From Tretioscincus oriximinensis (lineage: Eukaryota > Chordata > Lepidosauria > Squamata > Gymnophthalmidae): a stretch of DNA of 64,000 bases. Position numbers and translations under genes: made by a program. Each line of letters begins with the position of its first letter. Position 1 is the stretch's first letter. Below are positions 1 to 11,090 of the stretch, piece by piece. Under the pieces are notes generated by a model. The model was not told the DNA's origin. It was given only the letters and a program-made list of their open reading frames with translations, and made no database searches. The DNA lies in NCBI GenBank assembly GCA_022410635.1, contig JAJVDF010000164.1, positions 1,430,189-1,494,188 of the forward strand, written 5' to 3'.

Positions 1-494
1 CCAAAGATACAGACACCAAATGTACACATAACCCTGAAACAGATGCTTAAGCAGGTGTTTTTTTTGATGGACAGAACACTTTCACAATGAGTCATGATGA
101 TGTTGACTGCTCCATCTCAAATGCTTCCTAGCATAATAGCAAAACTTGCTTGGCAGTCACCAAATCGTGAACNTGGGTAAGAGAAGGGGTAAGAGTTCAT
201 CGTCAAGTAGTGGAAGATGGGTCTTGTCTTATCAAAATGACACAGACATTTTTTATCTCATCAGATTCTAATTGTAAAATGTCACATTGCTACCTCCTTC
301 TGGGATACATTCTGTATCTCCTTTCCATTGTTTGCATAGCAAAAAGTAAATAACCAAAGAAAGCAACCATTCTTTACTCTGATCATGGCAGTAACTGTGA
401 GACAACCGGGTCAGAGTCAATCTCCTGACCCTCCCACATACAGTATATTCTTGCTGCAACATTATTGTTTTCAGAAATGTCACTATCAGAACAA
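1..494. other. Non-repetitive AT-rich sequence, no feature seen
   Basis: No coding pattern, RNA gene or recognisable repeat was seen. The short open frames here are of the length expected by chance in sequence with this base composition. One isolated N lies at 173. Confidence 0.5.
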
Positions 495-590
495 GAATAA
501 GAATTGAGTTTTTATACCCCACAGTTTTCCAGAGTGACTTACAGGATTAATTTTTGCCTGAAGGATTACATTTTATTCTATCTTTCCCAA
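495..590 (-). mobile_element. SINE 3'-part fragment (TTC-tailed tRNA-headed SINE)
   Basis: Reading the - strand, the segment matches the 3' body of the SINE family described at 616-940: a stretch with the order AAGCCTTCGGG-like, GTAAG..CACTTTGAGTCC-like, then GGTATAAAAA. Here these are decayed (for example GTAAGTCACTCTGG and GGGGTATAAAAAC). Head and most of the tail are absent. Assignment rests on pattern similarity to the better copies in the window. Confidence 0.5.
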
Positions 591-615
591 CAAGTTAATG
601 ATGGTACTCATAGGC

Positions 616-940
616 ACAGATAGTTCAGTCGCTAAGGAATCCGACTCTCGTCTGGGAGATGGGGTTTCAAAGTCCTGTGTTGAACGTGGGGAAGGGTTAG
701 CACCTTCCACTAGCCTGCAGCTCTAGCCAACCCAGTTATTCGAAAGCAAGAACTGCAAGAAAGTGCAACTGACTACANTAGATACATGGGAACCGCCACA
801 GCCCAGTGGGGAAGATAGAATGTGAGCCTTCGGGCAAAATACCCCTGTAAGCTGCTTTGAGTCCCTTTGAAAGGAGAGAAAAGCGGGCTATAAGAACCCA
901 GTTCTTCTCTTTTTCTCTTTTTCTTCTTTTTCTTCTTCTT
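616..940 (+). mobile_element. tRNA-headed SINE with TTC/TTTC tail, near full length
   Basis: Non-autonomous retroposon. The head has pol III-like internal boxes: TAGTTCAGTCGCTAAGG (box A-like) and GGTTTCAAAGTCC (box B-like, about 50 bp on). The body then runs through TTAGCACCTTCCACTAGCC, the TTCGAAAGCAAG block and GTAAGCTGCTTTGAGTCC, and ends in GCGGGCTATAAGAACCCAG followed by a 40 bp pyrimidine tail. Sister copies lie at 968-1108, 5335-5583, 12425-13305, 20145-20318, 32100-32405, 43249-43405 and 49968-50352. The tRNA origin is an inference from the two boxes. I do not assign a database name. One N lies at 778. Confidence 0.75.
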
Positions 941-967
941 ATCTAATTGATATGCAAATTACAAATC

Positions 968-1108
968 TNCATCTCTTTCAAAGAGCTGAGTTGGCTAGAG
1001 CTGCAGGCTAGTGAAAGGCACTCATTCCTCCCCACATCTGACACAGGGCTTTGAAACCTGATCTTCCAGATGGAAGACCGTCTTCTTAGCGACTGAACCA
1101 TTTGCACC
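968..1108 (-). mobile_element. SINE 5'-half, inverted relative to the 616-940 copy
   Basis: The reverse complement reads GGTTCAGTCGCTAAGAAG, then GGTTTCAAAGCCCTGTGTC, then CACTAGCCTGCAGCTCTAG, which is the 5' half of the same SINE as 616-940. It lacks the 3' body and tail, so it is truncated or was broken by rearrangement. With 616-760 it makes an inverted repeat with arms of about 140 bp and a ~210 bp spacer. Confidence 0.7.
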
Positions 1109-1169
1109 TACGAAATTCATGATTAACGAAATACTACTAAAGTAATGATGGTAGTTTGCAGAGTGGCTG

Positions 1170-1281
1170 GCTTTGAAACATCTGCCTGTCTCACCACAAG
1201 TGTCCGTGTGTGCACGCGTGTGTGCACCCCCACCCCAAACCCANCCCGGTTTTGGGCTGCCAAAATATGGCAACCCTATAA
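1170..1281. mobile_element. Partial MITE with GGCAACCCTA-type end
   Basis: The segment CTGCCTGTCTCACCACAAG, a GTGTGCACGCGTGTG-like alternating purine/pyrimidine tract, CCCCCACCCC and then TTTTGGGCTGCC..ATATGGCAACCCTATA matches, as reverse complement, the left end of the insertion at 12679-13233. Its outer end resembles hAT-type termini (reads TAGGGTTGCCATAT inward). The other end of this copy was not located. One N lies at 1244. Confidence 0.5.
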
Positions 1282-3299
1282 ATAATCCTTAAATTAAGAA
1301 CTGATTTTTCNCATAGAAAAAAAGCTCAAGATATTTGGAGGTTTTTTTNAAAAAAAACTGGGATATGTTATTCATTCTCATTTTCTGCTTCAGTATATTT
1401 TCTTTGTCCTGAAGAACTGAATTTGCCTCAGGGAAAATTCATACACAGATCCTATCTAGAAACAATTTCTCTGACTAGTGTCTTTATTGTGCTAATTCTA
1501 CAGGTATTTTTATGGCTTTGGTTCCAATTCTTTTCCATTCTTCCATATTTTTTCTTCCAGTCCTGAGTTGCACTAAANCAGAAGGACAGGTTTGAACCTC
1601 TGCTTTTCAAGCAAGTAGCTTCTATAATGAGAAATATAAAATGCACCTATTATAAAATATATGCCAGATTTTGTTTCATAATGTATTCTTTTGGGAGTAC
1701 CACTACTCCCCATCCCTTACTCAAAGTCAGTTTTCTAAACAGGGCCATTGTTTCTCTATTTAATGTTATGGGAAGAAAGTTAAAAAACAAAAGTATTATT
1801 TTAACAACATTTTAAAATATTTCTTTGTGCATATTTCCATATTATTCAATGATTTAACTTTTTTGCAAGTTTGTGGCAAAAATGTAAATAAAATAGCAAG
1901 CTATATGGTAGCTATTGGTTAAGCAAAAGTATTCAGCAATCTATAGTTTAGCAATTTTCAACATAAACTGTGAAGAATTTTAAATATGATCTAGATCTAG
2001 CTTTCTGGAAATGCCAGTGATAATTAGCCCACTGATTCAAATACCAAGGCAGTACTTTTTCAGTCTCCCTTAAAGAAAAAAATATTCCATTTCCAGACAC
2101 ACACACACAAAGTCTGCAAACAATTTTCAAATATATGGCTGAGAATTTCCTTATTTTGCAGCATATATTTACATCCAAGGTTGTATCCCCACATCATTTA
2201 TTTATTCCACTGTAGCTGGATATTCCAAAATAAAGCAGTGTGGGGATGGATTTAGTCCAGAACTAATTTATGGTGGAATAACTAAGGGATGTAGGGATGC
2301 AGCCTAAGGCTGCATGCACATGCAGTTTTTCTACCTCTTTCGTAATGCAATCATGATGTCTCATACATACATACTAAATGGTTTTTGGCACTCAACTTGT
2401 AAAAAACCATCCTTTTTACCAGAAAATTCTATTGCTCATTTATTCAGGAATCATTTTTAACCCCTCCCCCTCACGAAACCACCATGCCAGCGGCCACGGG
2501 GACAAGAAGCCTTCTGTTTATGTACCTTTTTAAAAGGGTTATTCAGGATAGCAAGAGAAGAAGCTGCATAAGACAACACAATTGAGCATGCTCAATGTTT
2601 TTCAGGATGTACTTCCTGATTGTTTGACAGGCTTTCTAATGATTTGTTTGTTAAAGGATAAAGGAAGNATGCACAGACTCGTGATTGAATTATTCTGGAT
2701 TTTTAAAATACTGTGATTTTCACCCTGTCGCCTGCACAGGGTTAGGCAACACCATTACACATTGATTGTCCTCTTTGCTGGGAGAGACAAGGGTGAGCAG
2801 GCAGGCCCATATTCAGCATCGCTTCAGTGTCACCACCTTGTCCCCTCAACATTGGTGTCCGGGCTCTTCCCACAGTTGTTTGTTTCAAATCAGCTTTAAG
2901 CCAATGCAGGCCTCTTTACTTCTTCCTGGATCAGTTTAAGTGTAGAAATGCCTTGAAGGCAGATCTGAATATAGATTCCTTTTTCTTATTTGCTTTTTGG
3001 CTGTGAAAAACATGAACACATCTGTGAGGTGCAAAACAGCTGGCACCAATTTCTGTGTGCTCTGTCTCAATGAAATATTATTCTGTTTTGTATAGTCTTT
3101 CCCCACTCCTGTGCCTAGAATTGTACTCCACATCTGAAAGGCAACTGCAGTTGAAGTTTTTCTACTAATAGTTCACATTGGCAGTTATGCCAACAACATG
3201 TAGACAGCAAAAACTACAGCTCATGCTCTGTTATTGATATAACAAAATGTGTCTAATATCACCCTTAAACAGGAGTATTGCTGTTAGCCAGGCAACCAA
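1282..3299. other. Unique AT-rich sequence, little to report
   Basis: No coding or RNA feature was seen. Minor items: a short CA run near 2098-2110, and a perfect 16-bp palindrome GCAGCCTAAGGCTGCA near 2299-2315, which may be two transposon ends abutting. Isolated N positions are 1311, 1349, 1578 and 2668. Confidence 0.45.
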
Positions 3300-3319
3300 T
3301 CTACTGTGTGGCTGACCGT

Positions 3320-3735
3320 GAGACATTGTTTTTGATTATTGGGTAAGAAACCCAATATAGGGATGCTGCTGATATACTGCCCATCCCGTTATCCAACAGA
3401 ATCCCCAGAAGCCCCTCAAATCCCATGATATTTAATGGAGCTTTGGACACTGAAAATGTGTTAGAACACATTATTATATCTACTATGGTGGTGCTATAAT
3501 TGTGCCTACAAGATGCCATCAAGCTTTTATGAAAGATGAACATCCTATTGAAATCTAATGCAACGAAGCAAGAGTAACTGCCACCTGGCATCTACTGTGA
3601 CACATTCGCAGAACACTTTGAAGACAAAATTGCTCAGTTCTGTAACAGATTAGATGCTACAGCTGAATATACAGAGCACTGTCTGGTTATTTTAGATCAG
3701 TTTCAGCCTCTTCTACAGGACATGTTAAAACCTTA
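3320..3735 (+). mobile_element. L2-like LINE: endonuclease-to-linker fragment, decayed
   Basis: Conceptual + strand translation contains LLIYCPSRYPTESPEAP, which resembles the L2 endonuclease stretch that precedes the GDFN motif. Further on it contains HFEDKIAQFCNRLDATAE and LDQFQPLL, which resemble the L2 linker (FF/HFEDKI..LDA.. and FQPVS). Stops and frameshifts separate these blocks, so this is a dead copy. It is followed by 450 bp of unrelated sequence and then by the RT start at 4180, so this is probably the 5' part of one interrupted L2. Family recognition is from memory of L2 protein patterns. Confidence 0.6.
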
Positions 3736-4179
3736 ATTGCATTAACTTCTTAAAATATCCAATCACGATGTCCGTCACACATACCTTAGTACTTTTGAAA
3801 TCAAAAGAGAAAACTTTTCAATCCACTGAGAAAGTTCTGAGGTATGTTTAGTAGCAATGAATGAATCAACTGACTAATCTGGAAGTGGAATGCAATGAAA
3901 ATCTTATTGCTTCACATGAGATTTCCTTAGTCATATTCCTTTGTTCTCCAATAACAAAGAGACACACAATGGCTTGAAGAGGGGAATCCAATTCAATCAG
4001 GCACCTTTTACAAAGATGTTGGAAAATATTTTGCAATTAGAAGATTCTTGATTCCAACTTTATCACTAATGCATATCAAAGCATGGCGAAAGCTCTGTTT
4101 ACACATATGGCAGCAGAATCAAGATGATGTAACATCATGTTAAGAATCATGATGAAACTGCCATGTGGAAGAGGGCTCA
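3736..4179. other. Unassigned segment splitting the L2 copy
   Basis: About 445 bp lie between the L2 linker and the L2 RT start and do not translate to L2-like protein in any frame I read. It is either an old insertion with unrecognised ends or fully decayed L2. No terminal repeats or target duplication were recognised. Confidence 0.35.
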
Positions 4180-4545
4180 TTTACTGTGGCCTGAGAATGT
4201 AGACAAGTAACTTGCTGGGTCTTGGCTGATTGGATATTTGTGCTTCTTGGCTGATAAAAATTGCCCAACAGGATATGACTAACGGCCTCAGTGAGTTCTG
4301 AATGCCTCCCTGAGTGATAGTGGTATTGGCTGCTCTTAAAGTTTCTGTGATGCATCCCTGGAATCCAGATGACTTAAATAACTATTGTCCAGTGGCCAAC
4401 ATATCCTTTCTGGATAAGAAAGTACTGGGAATGGCTATGTGCTGCCCAATTGCAAGCATGTTTTCAGAAAACTGATTATCTAGAACGATTTCAATCTGAT
4501 TCATTTTGGGTTGTGGCAATGAAACTGTCTGCTCACGCTTGTTAA
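4180..4545 (+). mobile_element. L2-like LINE: N-terminal reverse-transcriptase fragment
   Basis: Broken + strand frames give VLNASLSDS (compare L2 VNASLREG) and then DDLNNYCPVANISFLDK and ENDYLERFQSDSF, matching the L2 RT start (NNYRPVSNLPFLSK..DYLDPFQSGF). Frameshifts and at least one stop separate the blocks, and the GHGTE segment is degraded. It is collinear with 3320-3735 and 5585-6213, so all three are probably one L2 broken by later insertions. Confidence 0.65.
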
Positions 4546-5334
4546 TAATAAAGAATAAAGACAGGGACTGTCATGACACAACCTATCATGCAAAGGGATT
4601 CCACAGTGGAAGATTCAGAGTAAGAGGCAGAGATCACTGAATTAAGGCCTGTGGAGCNAGAACCTGTAATCCCGGCAGGATTGGAGCCAGGGGAGCCAAT
4701 GATGAGAATAGCTGGAGATCCATAGCTAGGCTCCAATTACAGATGACCCTGGTCAGACCCCAGCATTGGGGCTACTCTGTCTCCTGACATTGGATCAGAG
4801 GAGGACCTGCCATCTTTTTCTCCCTCTTCATCCCCAGGAACAACAGAGGAGTAGGCTACATGCTAGTTTATAGCAGATGAGATGCAGCAATAGATTAGCT
4901 GCTATGAGGTGAGCTGGGCTTGAAAGATGAGTCCTTGCAGGAGTAGGACTAAGATGTCAAAACTAAAAAGGATTTTTGCTTTGGAGGATGGATGTTTGCT
5001 ATATAGGAAGAATGGCAGCTGAGCCATGTTGTGGTAGCACCATTGTATTTTAATTTAGGCGCCACTGGTGCTGTTTGTGTTTTGACTTCTGAACTGCTGA
5101 GGCTTATTCTTGCATATTCTTGATTTTCCTGAAAGCTGCATTAGTCTCCATCTTTAGCGAGTTGGACAACGAAGGGACTCTAGGTTCTTCCCAATGGCTT
5201 CTGATATCACTGCCATAGTATCCTTATTAAATTATTAGAAATTTTGAAATTTGGAGGCACTGTGTCATAGTGGTTCCATTCCTATCTCTAAAGACGATGT
5301 CAGAGAGTGGCTATGTGACAGTTCTGCTCACTTA
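4546..5334. other. Spacer between L2 blocks, unassigned
   Basis: No recognisable coding sequence. Where an intact L2 would carry the RT palm region, this stretch shows none, so it is deletion plus unrelated sequence or an unrecognised insertion. One N lies at 4658. Confidence 0.35.
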
Positions 5335-5583
5335 GAAGAAGAAATATTGGGTTTTTATACTCCACTTTTCTCACCCAAAGGGACTCAAAGTGGCTTACAA
5401 GTTATTTTTCACCCGAAGGCTTCCATTCTGTTAATCTACTTGCAATTGCTTGTTTTCGAACAGCTAGGTTGGGTGATGCTAAGGCTAGTAGAAGATGTTC
5501 ACTCCTCTCCATGGCAGACACATGGGCCTCCAGCCTCTCTGTTGAAAGACCATTGCTCTTAACCTCTGCACTACCGTGCATCA
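5335..5583 (-). mobile_element. TTC-tailed SINE, near full length, inside L2
   Basis: On the - strand it starts with TAGTGCAGAGGTTAAGAGC (box A region), continues through ACTAGCCTTAGC and the TTCGAAAACAAG block to GTAAGCCACTTTGAGTCCC, and ends GTATAAAAACCC plus a short TTC tail (5335-5348 on the + strand as GAAGAAGAA). Same family as 616-940. It lies directly against the L2 RT segment starting near 5585, so it is likely younger than the L2. Confidence 0.75.
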
Positions 5584-5614
5584 GAGGTTGAACTTTTCTC
5601 CAATGCTATTTAAC

Positions 5615-5622
5615 ATCTATGT
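5615..5622. repeat. Left 8-bp target-site duplication of the 5623-5827 MITE
   Basis: ATCTATGT here and ATCTACAT at 5828-5835. The two differences are transitions. The L2 reading frame calls for ATCTACATGAAG once, so the second copy was created by the insertion. Confidence 0.65.
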
Positions 5623-5827
5623 CATTGATTCTCAACCTTTTAAAAGCTGCTGCCCCATAAGAAGGGGAAATTTTTTCAANGCCCCCCCTTAGTGAAAATC
5701 AGGTTATTTAGGGTATGGGGGAGGGGGGATACATGCGTCATTAATGGCTTACACATAATTGCCACGTTACAGGCAGCAGTCAATCACTAAGTGGGGGGCG
5801 GTATTGCCCCCCCATTGAGAATCAATG
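5623..5827. mobile_element. hAT-type MITE (~205 bp) inserted in L2
   Basis: Non-autonomous DNA transposon. The termini are exact inverted repeats over 13 bp: CATTGATTCTCAA at the left and TTGAGAATCAATG at the right, close to the CAGNGNTTCTCAACC ends of hAT-Charlie-like elements. Flanks are 8-bp near-identical direct repeats (5615-5622 and 5828-5835), the length hAT transposases produce. Removing the element and one repeat restores a continuous L2 sequence. It carries no open frame for a transposase. One N lies at 5680. Confidence 0.75.
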
Positions 5828-6213
5828 ATCTACATGAAGCCATTAGGAGAAGTCACCAGGAGTTTTGGAGTACCCTGACATCAATATGTAAATGGCATGC
5901 AATGTCTCTATGCCTCTAGTTGGTTACACCACCCTCAGTGGTTGGGTGTGATGTTTGAAGTTGGGTTCTCAGTGATAGTACTCAGGTATGGAATGGATTC
6001 CTCTTAAGATACATCAGGAACTCACTGAATCTGATTAGATTTCTAGTGAAGACATATCTGTTCACTCTGGCCTTTGGACTTTCCCCTTAAAGGCACTGAT
6101 ATTGTTTTCAGTCATTTTATTTTAGCTGTTTTTATAACTATTTTATGTGGTTCTCTCTTGAGATCCTTGGCTGACAGGGCAGGGTGTGCATATAAATACA
6201 TACATAAATAAAC

Positions 6214-8082
6214 AACACAGATATGAATAGATCCTCTGTGGTCAAGCACCCTTATATTATAGTTTTCTACTTGCAATAAATTTCCTCTACTGGTCTTAGC
6301 TACTTATAAAAATTAATATTTCACAATGAACAATATGCAAAGAATATTGATTTAAATTTAAACTAAGGGCAGAGATCTTTCGAAAGAGGAGTATTTTGTG
6401 GTCTTTTTCTGAAATCCAAGGTTTCTTAAACAGCTTGATAGAAAATGTTAGTATAAATTGCGGTACCATAATGGAGGGGTTGCAGGGAGAGGCAAATAAG
6501 ACAAAAACGGAAAAAGAAAATCCATTCTGTTCATGAGTGAAGTGAAAAGTCACAATGATTGAAATGGTCTGAACATAAACAGGACATTAGGTAGAATTAA
6601 CAGAGTACACCTCCAACCATCAAAAATTCCCAGATGAATAGAAGCTGTATTTCAAAGACTGTGAGATACCTCTAGGCCAACATCTCTGCTGAAGACAGGA
6701 GCTGATTGGAGCTGAAGCATTTCCCTTTTCAATGCATTTGAGTGAGCATTTTAAATCTCCAAAGATTGAACTATAAAGAGAAATTAGTTCATTAATAATT
6801 CACAGGTTTCAAGAAGGGAAAAAAATGTCAAAAGCATATGCTCAATAACAAAGCTGATTTTATCCCCCCCCCCCCCCCGGTTTTGGAGCAGAGCAACACG
6901 TAAGAAAGTGGGGAATGCCATGCTCAAAAATTTAATTCAGCATTGTTGTCGCTCCCCCCTTTACCCATGTAAGCATTTATTCTGACTTCTTTGCAAGCAC
7001 TGAAAGTTCTTCAAATCCCCAATGGTTTATGTGAAACATTAAAAGCATGCTATCATCTTCAAGTCTTTAATAAGCTAGGACACTTTCATGGCATAGTTGT
7101 TATCCCACAGCTCTTAATTTTTAGTCTGGGAGTTAGACAACATTTCCACAGGTGGCGAAAACAAGTTGCCCCCTCAGTCAACAAGATGTGCAAGGATGTG
7201 TCACATCTGAAACCAGTGAGGAATCTCGATAAATCAACGCTTTCTTCTTAACGTGGCTTCTTTGGGAGGGGTACATGCTGTGTAGCAGAATGCATATCAA
7301 TGTATCGTATTATGGCACTGAATAAATCTACAAAAAGTAGAAAGCTTTTGCATATACTAACAGTAAATTTGGTGTTCAAGTATGGAACTTTCTGGACCTG
7401 GATCAGCAGTTTCCATCAGAAGCTACCAAATATTGCAGAATGGAATAACAGTTGAGTAAGAACACTGTTGCTAGATGCTATCACCACTAAGACACTTTAA
7501 GTCACTTTTTTTTCCTATTGTGGATTCAACCTGTAGAAAGGCCCTAAGGATACTTAGGCACAAAAGTATGGATATGGGTAGTGGTCAAGGCAGATCCAAG
7601 AAGCATGGTGCCTGCACAATGTTACCCTGTATGTACAACATTCCTCCAAATGTGAGGACCATCAAGTACCCTTGGAAGCATTCTTTTCACAGATCAGGAC
7701 AATGGACTCCAAGACCACTGGCTACCCTAGTTGCTCAGGTGCCCACTTTGTTCATGTGATGATATGAGTTTACCAAGCTCTGAAAAGCAGGCTTTTTAAA
7801 GACCCTAAGGAATCTCTTTCAATGGTCATCTCCAATTATTAAAAAATCCCTTTGGGTATGAACACTATTTACCGCTCTCCTGGGCTATAATCAAGGACTC
7901 ACATTATTGAAAATTTCTGGAATTACTTTAATCTGTTAAAAAGAAAACCTTGGTATATAGAATTATGTTGTGCAAAGAGTGATTATACTAAAAAAAGCAA
8001 AAAAATTGAATATTCTTCATATCTCTTGGTTCATCCCATTATGATTTAATTCCATTGCCTTAAAAACATTTTCAGAGGCTAC
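6214..8082. other. Unique AT-rich sequence with a C15 run
   Basis: No gene, RNA or recognisable transposon was seen. An uninterrupted run of 15 C lies at 6864-6878 and could form an i-motif/G-quadruplex pair only if combined with other runs, which are absent. Confidence 0.45.
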
Positions 8083-8450
8083 ATCTACATGGCAGATTTC
8101 TATCACTATGGTAGAGACCTCAAGGCACCTCCACTGTAAATGTTTACGCATTGTGAACAATAGTTAGCAGCAACACTCTGTTGCTCCACATTTACTGATC
8201 ACTCATTTTGTGCAGTGGTATTGAGAAGGTCTCCAGGCAACCACTACCATTGCTGTGTGCAGTGCGCTGTACCAGGATTATTTTATGAAGGAAGAGCTTT
8301 TCAGGCCTTTCTGCACTGGCCCATGTTCTGTATTAATAATGTCGTCACACTTCAAGTACTGGAAACCCAAGTTATGCCATTGGGTGAACAGGATTGGAAC
8401 TTTTCAAACCTTAATGAAAAGCAATGTTTTATTTAAAATCAATTACAAAA
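8083..8450. other. Possible MITE remnant(s), ends not resolved
   Basis: 8086 onward reads AGGCTACATCTACATGG, resembling the AGGCTGCATTCACA-type ends seen at other loci in the window. 8311 onward reads CCTTTCTGCACTGGCCC, matching the left end of the MITE at 44282. No inverted partner was found for either end nearby, so the assignment is weak. Confidence 0.25.
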
Positions 8451-10680
8451 ATAAAACAAGGTGTGTGTGGGGGAGCTAGCAACACATACAAATAAAAGTA
8501 TCTTTAACAATTATAGCAATGTACCCAGCAGTGAAGATCATTAGTTAAAACAGCAAGGCAGGCAACAATGTTCTTGCAAATTCAGTTTGAAAGCTATTTA
8601 AAAGCACTAAATCAATGTTATCTCTACTGCTTTTGTCTTTCAAATTAGTCACAATGTATTAAGGAGGAAAAAGGGTCATTCGAGGTAAAAGAAGGACAAG
8701 GAGAAGGAGGAGGAGGAAGAAAACAGGATTTTATTGCACAGAGCAAGTCCATCACTGTATGCTTCTGAGCTAGCATTTGTAAAATACCACCCACGTACAA
8801 CTGATTTTTTTAGCCCTGCTGCCTTCTTTATCAAACTGCCTTTCACTCTGCCACCCAAGTGACCACTAATATCATGAGGTCAAAAGTAGGCCCTTACTGG
8901 GGNTTTTTTAACCCAGAATCAAAGTCTTTTTTATTCTGTGTCTGTTAATGAATGTGGGTACTGCAAAAGGAAGTTCTTACAAGCTTTTCTGAAGGCTGCT
9001 GGCCGTTATCTACTGTTGTTTTGTATTTTGAGTTTCTATTTGTCTTTCTAGATGCATCTTGTATACTTTTTATTCTATTAATATCATTTGACTACAAAGA
9101 ATGATTTCTGGAATGAGATTATTGAAAAGCCCATTTCTTTTTTAAAACTTTGGGTTTTGTTCCTGAGGATCCTTCTGGTAAGCCAAAGTCAGATTTTTAA
9201 TCCATCTTCAGTCCTGAGGAACTGGACTAGACCAGGGTTTTTGTGGGGCCTGGTTTACTCCAATTCTTCTAGTATGAAATTATGTTAAAAGTGCATGTGT
9301 GAATCTGGCCATAATCTTCTTTGCTTTATGAATTTGCACCAACTATTCCCATTGGTTTACGATGTCTTGTAAAGTGAATTGACAAAGGAATATCTATCAA
9401 GGTCCACACACCACACATCTTCCCACTTCTCTTGCTGCTATTTTAAAGCTAACAGCTCCATGTGCCAACAGTTCCATTTTTGCTCTGTTAGGCTACTCAT
9501 TTCTTTTGGGATGGGGGAGGGGAATGAAAAAACAAGACAATATAGTGTTTTAGCATTACAAATGGCTNAAGTCCAAGTTTTTTGTTTTATGACATTACAC
9601 CCCCCCAAACTTCAGATATGATTTTATTACCCTATGCATTTTGATCCCTGTATAAGTAGCAGTGACTAAGTGAGCAATTCTGGTTAAATTATGATGAAAA
9701 ATGAGGAAGGAAGGAAGGAAGGTCTGCATTTTCTATGACAACTATTTCTTCTTTTTGACTGCCTTTTCCATAGATTACTGTTGCAAACCCATTTCCTGAA
9801 GAGTAAGCTTGTATAAGTTAGATCTTTCCTGACTAGCCAATATGCTGCTTAACTTTTTGTTCTCTGCTTTCCAACATTCCTTCGAAGGATAATATTACTA
9901 CTGTGGGAAGGAATCTGATGAGAAAAGATTGGAGGGCTCCTCCCGGCAATCAAGAGATAATTATGAGGATAAAACAAAGAAGCATTTATACTGTTAAGAA
10001 TTTGTCCAATCGTCCAGATCCTTTACTGTTTCCAAAATTCTGATGCAGCTGTGATTCTCATGGGAATCTCAACTGATTCATACCATAGGCCACTCCTAAG
10101 GTTAATCCCACTGGATAGCACTTGGCCAGCCAAATCATTGCTTTGTGAACATAATATATTAAACAACGTGCACTTTTGCCTGTGAAGAATTGTTCCCCAA
10201 AATGTGGGAAGTGTGTGTTAAGCCTCCAACCAAGACAGTATAATGAGGAACTTTCAGTTTAGATTTTCTAGGGTGTTTCCTTATGATCTAACAGCATTGC
10301 CATATTCTGAGCTGAATTTCTTGAGCAACAATTTATGGGATTTTTTTCTAGTGAATTCACTGTTGCAGTGCAAGTTCATTGTTGCACTTCTGCTTTATGA
10401 CAGCTGTGAAATGGTGTAAACGTGATCATAGNAACTAGAATAATTGAATAAAAACATTGAGGGGCAGGGAGGGGAAAATGGAGAGGGAGAAAAAAAGACA
10501 TATTAGAAAACCTCCCTTTGAAATTATATGGTGATAACATCCATTATCACATTCAGGAAAGGCTGTGATTCTATTGCATAGGTCCAGTGCTGCAATGATT
10601 AACTGAGGTTGAACCTTTACAAAAAGGGGACTTTATGGATAGAAAGTACCAAGATTCTTATTTTAGATAAATAGTCTTGG
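8451..10680. other. Unique AT-rich sequence, no feature seen
   Basis: No coding pattern or known repeat. A purine-rich stretch lies at 8690-8725 and a short GGAA repeat at 9703-9722. Isolated N positions are 8903, 9568 and 10432. Confidence 0.45.
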
Positions 10681-10689
10681 GGTGTCTTA

Positions 10690-11090
10690 GAGCCATCTTG
10701 TTTATTTGTTGTTTTGTTTATGTATAAAACACCATCCATATACATGATGTTCTACAATATACAAAAAATACAGTATCAACAACAAATGCAATAAAAGAAT
10801 ACATCAACAATGAATTTAACAAATAATATAAAATAGTAAAACGTAATTAAAACAAATTGCAGTGACATCAAAGTAACTGAGTAAACAGAAAAATAGGGCT
10901 GCTTGTAGCTTGGATTTGAAAGTGAACAGAGAAGGGATGGAATGGAGGTGAGTAGGGAGAGAATTCCAGAGGTGAGGAGCTATGAGAGAAAATGAGCAAA
11001 TACAGAGCCATGAAGAAGAGACCCTAGGCTGGGTGAGGCACATGGTTTGAGCAGAGTAGGGAACATGAGTCGGCTGATATAGAGAAACAT
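10690..11090 (-). mobile_element. Non-LTR LINE 3' end (L2/Rex-like C-terminus)
   Basis: The - strand frame ending at 10816 reads APHLWNSLPTHLHSIPSLF and then TFKSKLQAALF, the C-terminal signature (LWNSLP..R..PSL..FKS.LK..LF) of L2/Rex1-type LINE proteins. It is followed on the - strand by an AT-rich 3' region. The body differs from the other L2 copies in this window, so it is probably a different LINE family. 5'-truncated, as is usual for these elements. Confidence 0.6.

Larger units (their letters stand above)
5585..6213 (+). mobile_element. L2-like LINE 3' part: RT remnant, C-terminus and AT-rich tail
   Basis: Excluding the MITE at 5623-5827, the + strand reads SPMLFNIYMKPLGE-like in two pieces (5601-5622 and 5828-5850), the L2 RT block after palm motif B. 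It then jumps to VWNGFLLRYIRNSLNLIRF and KTYLFTLAFGL, the L2 C-terminus (LWNSLP..SL..F...LKTHLFTLAFGL). The catalytic YADD block between them is missing. It ends with a decayed GAGACC..GGGCAGG..TATAAATA 3' end near 6213. Dead copy. Confidence 0.7.

Noticed and set aside
5251..5562. 103-codon + frame
   Set aside because: Antisense reading of the SINE at 5335-5583.
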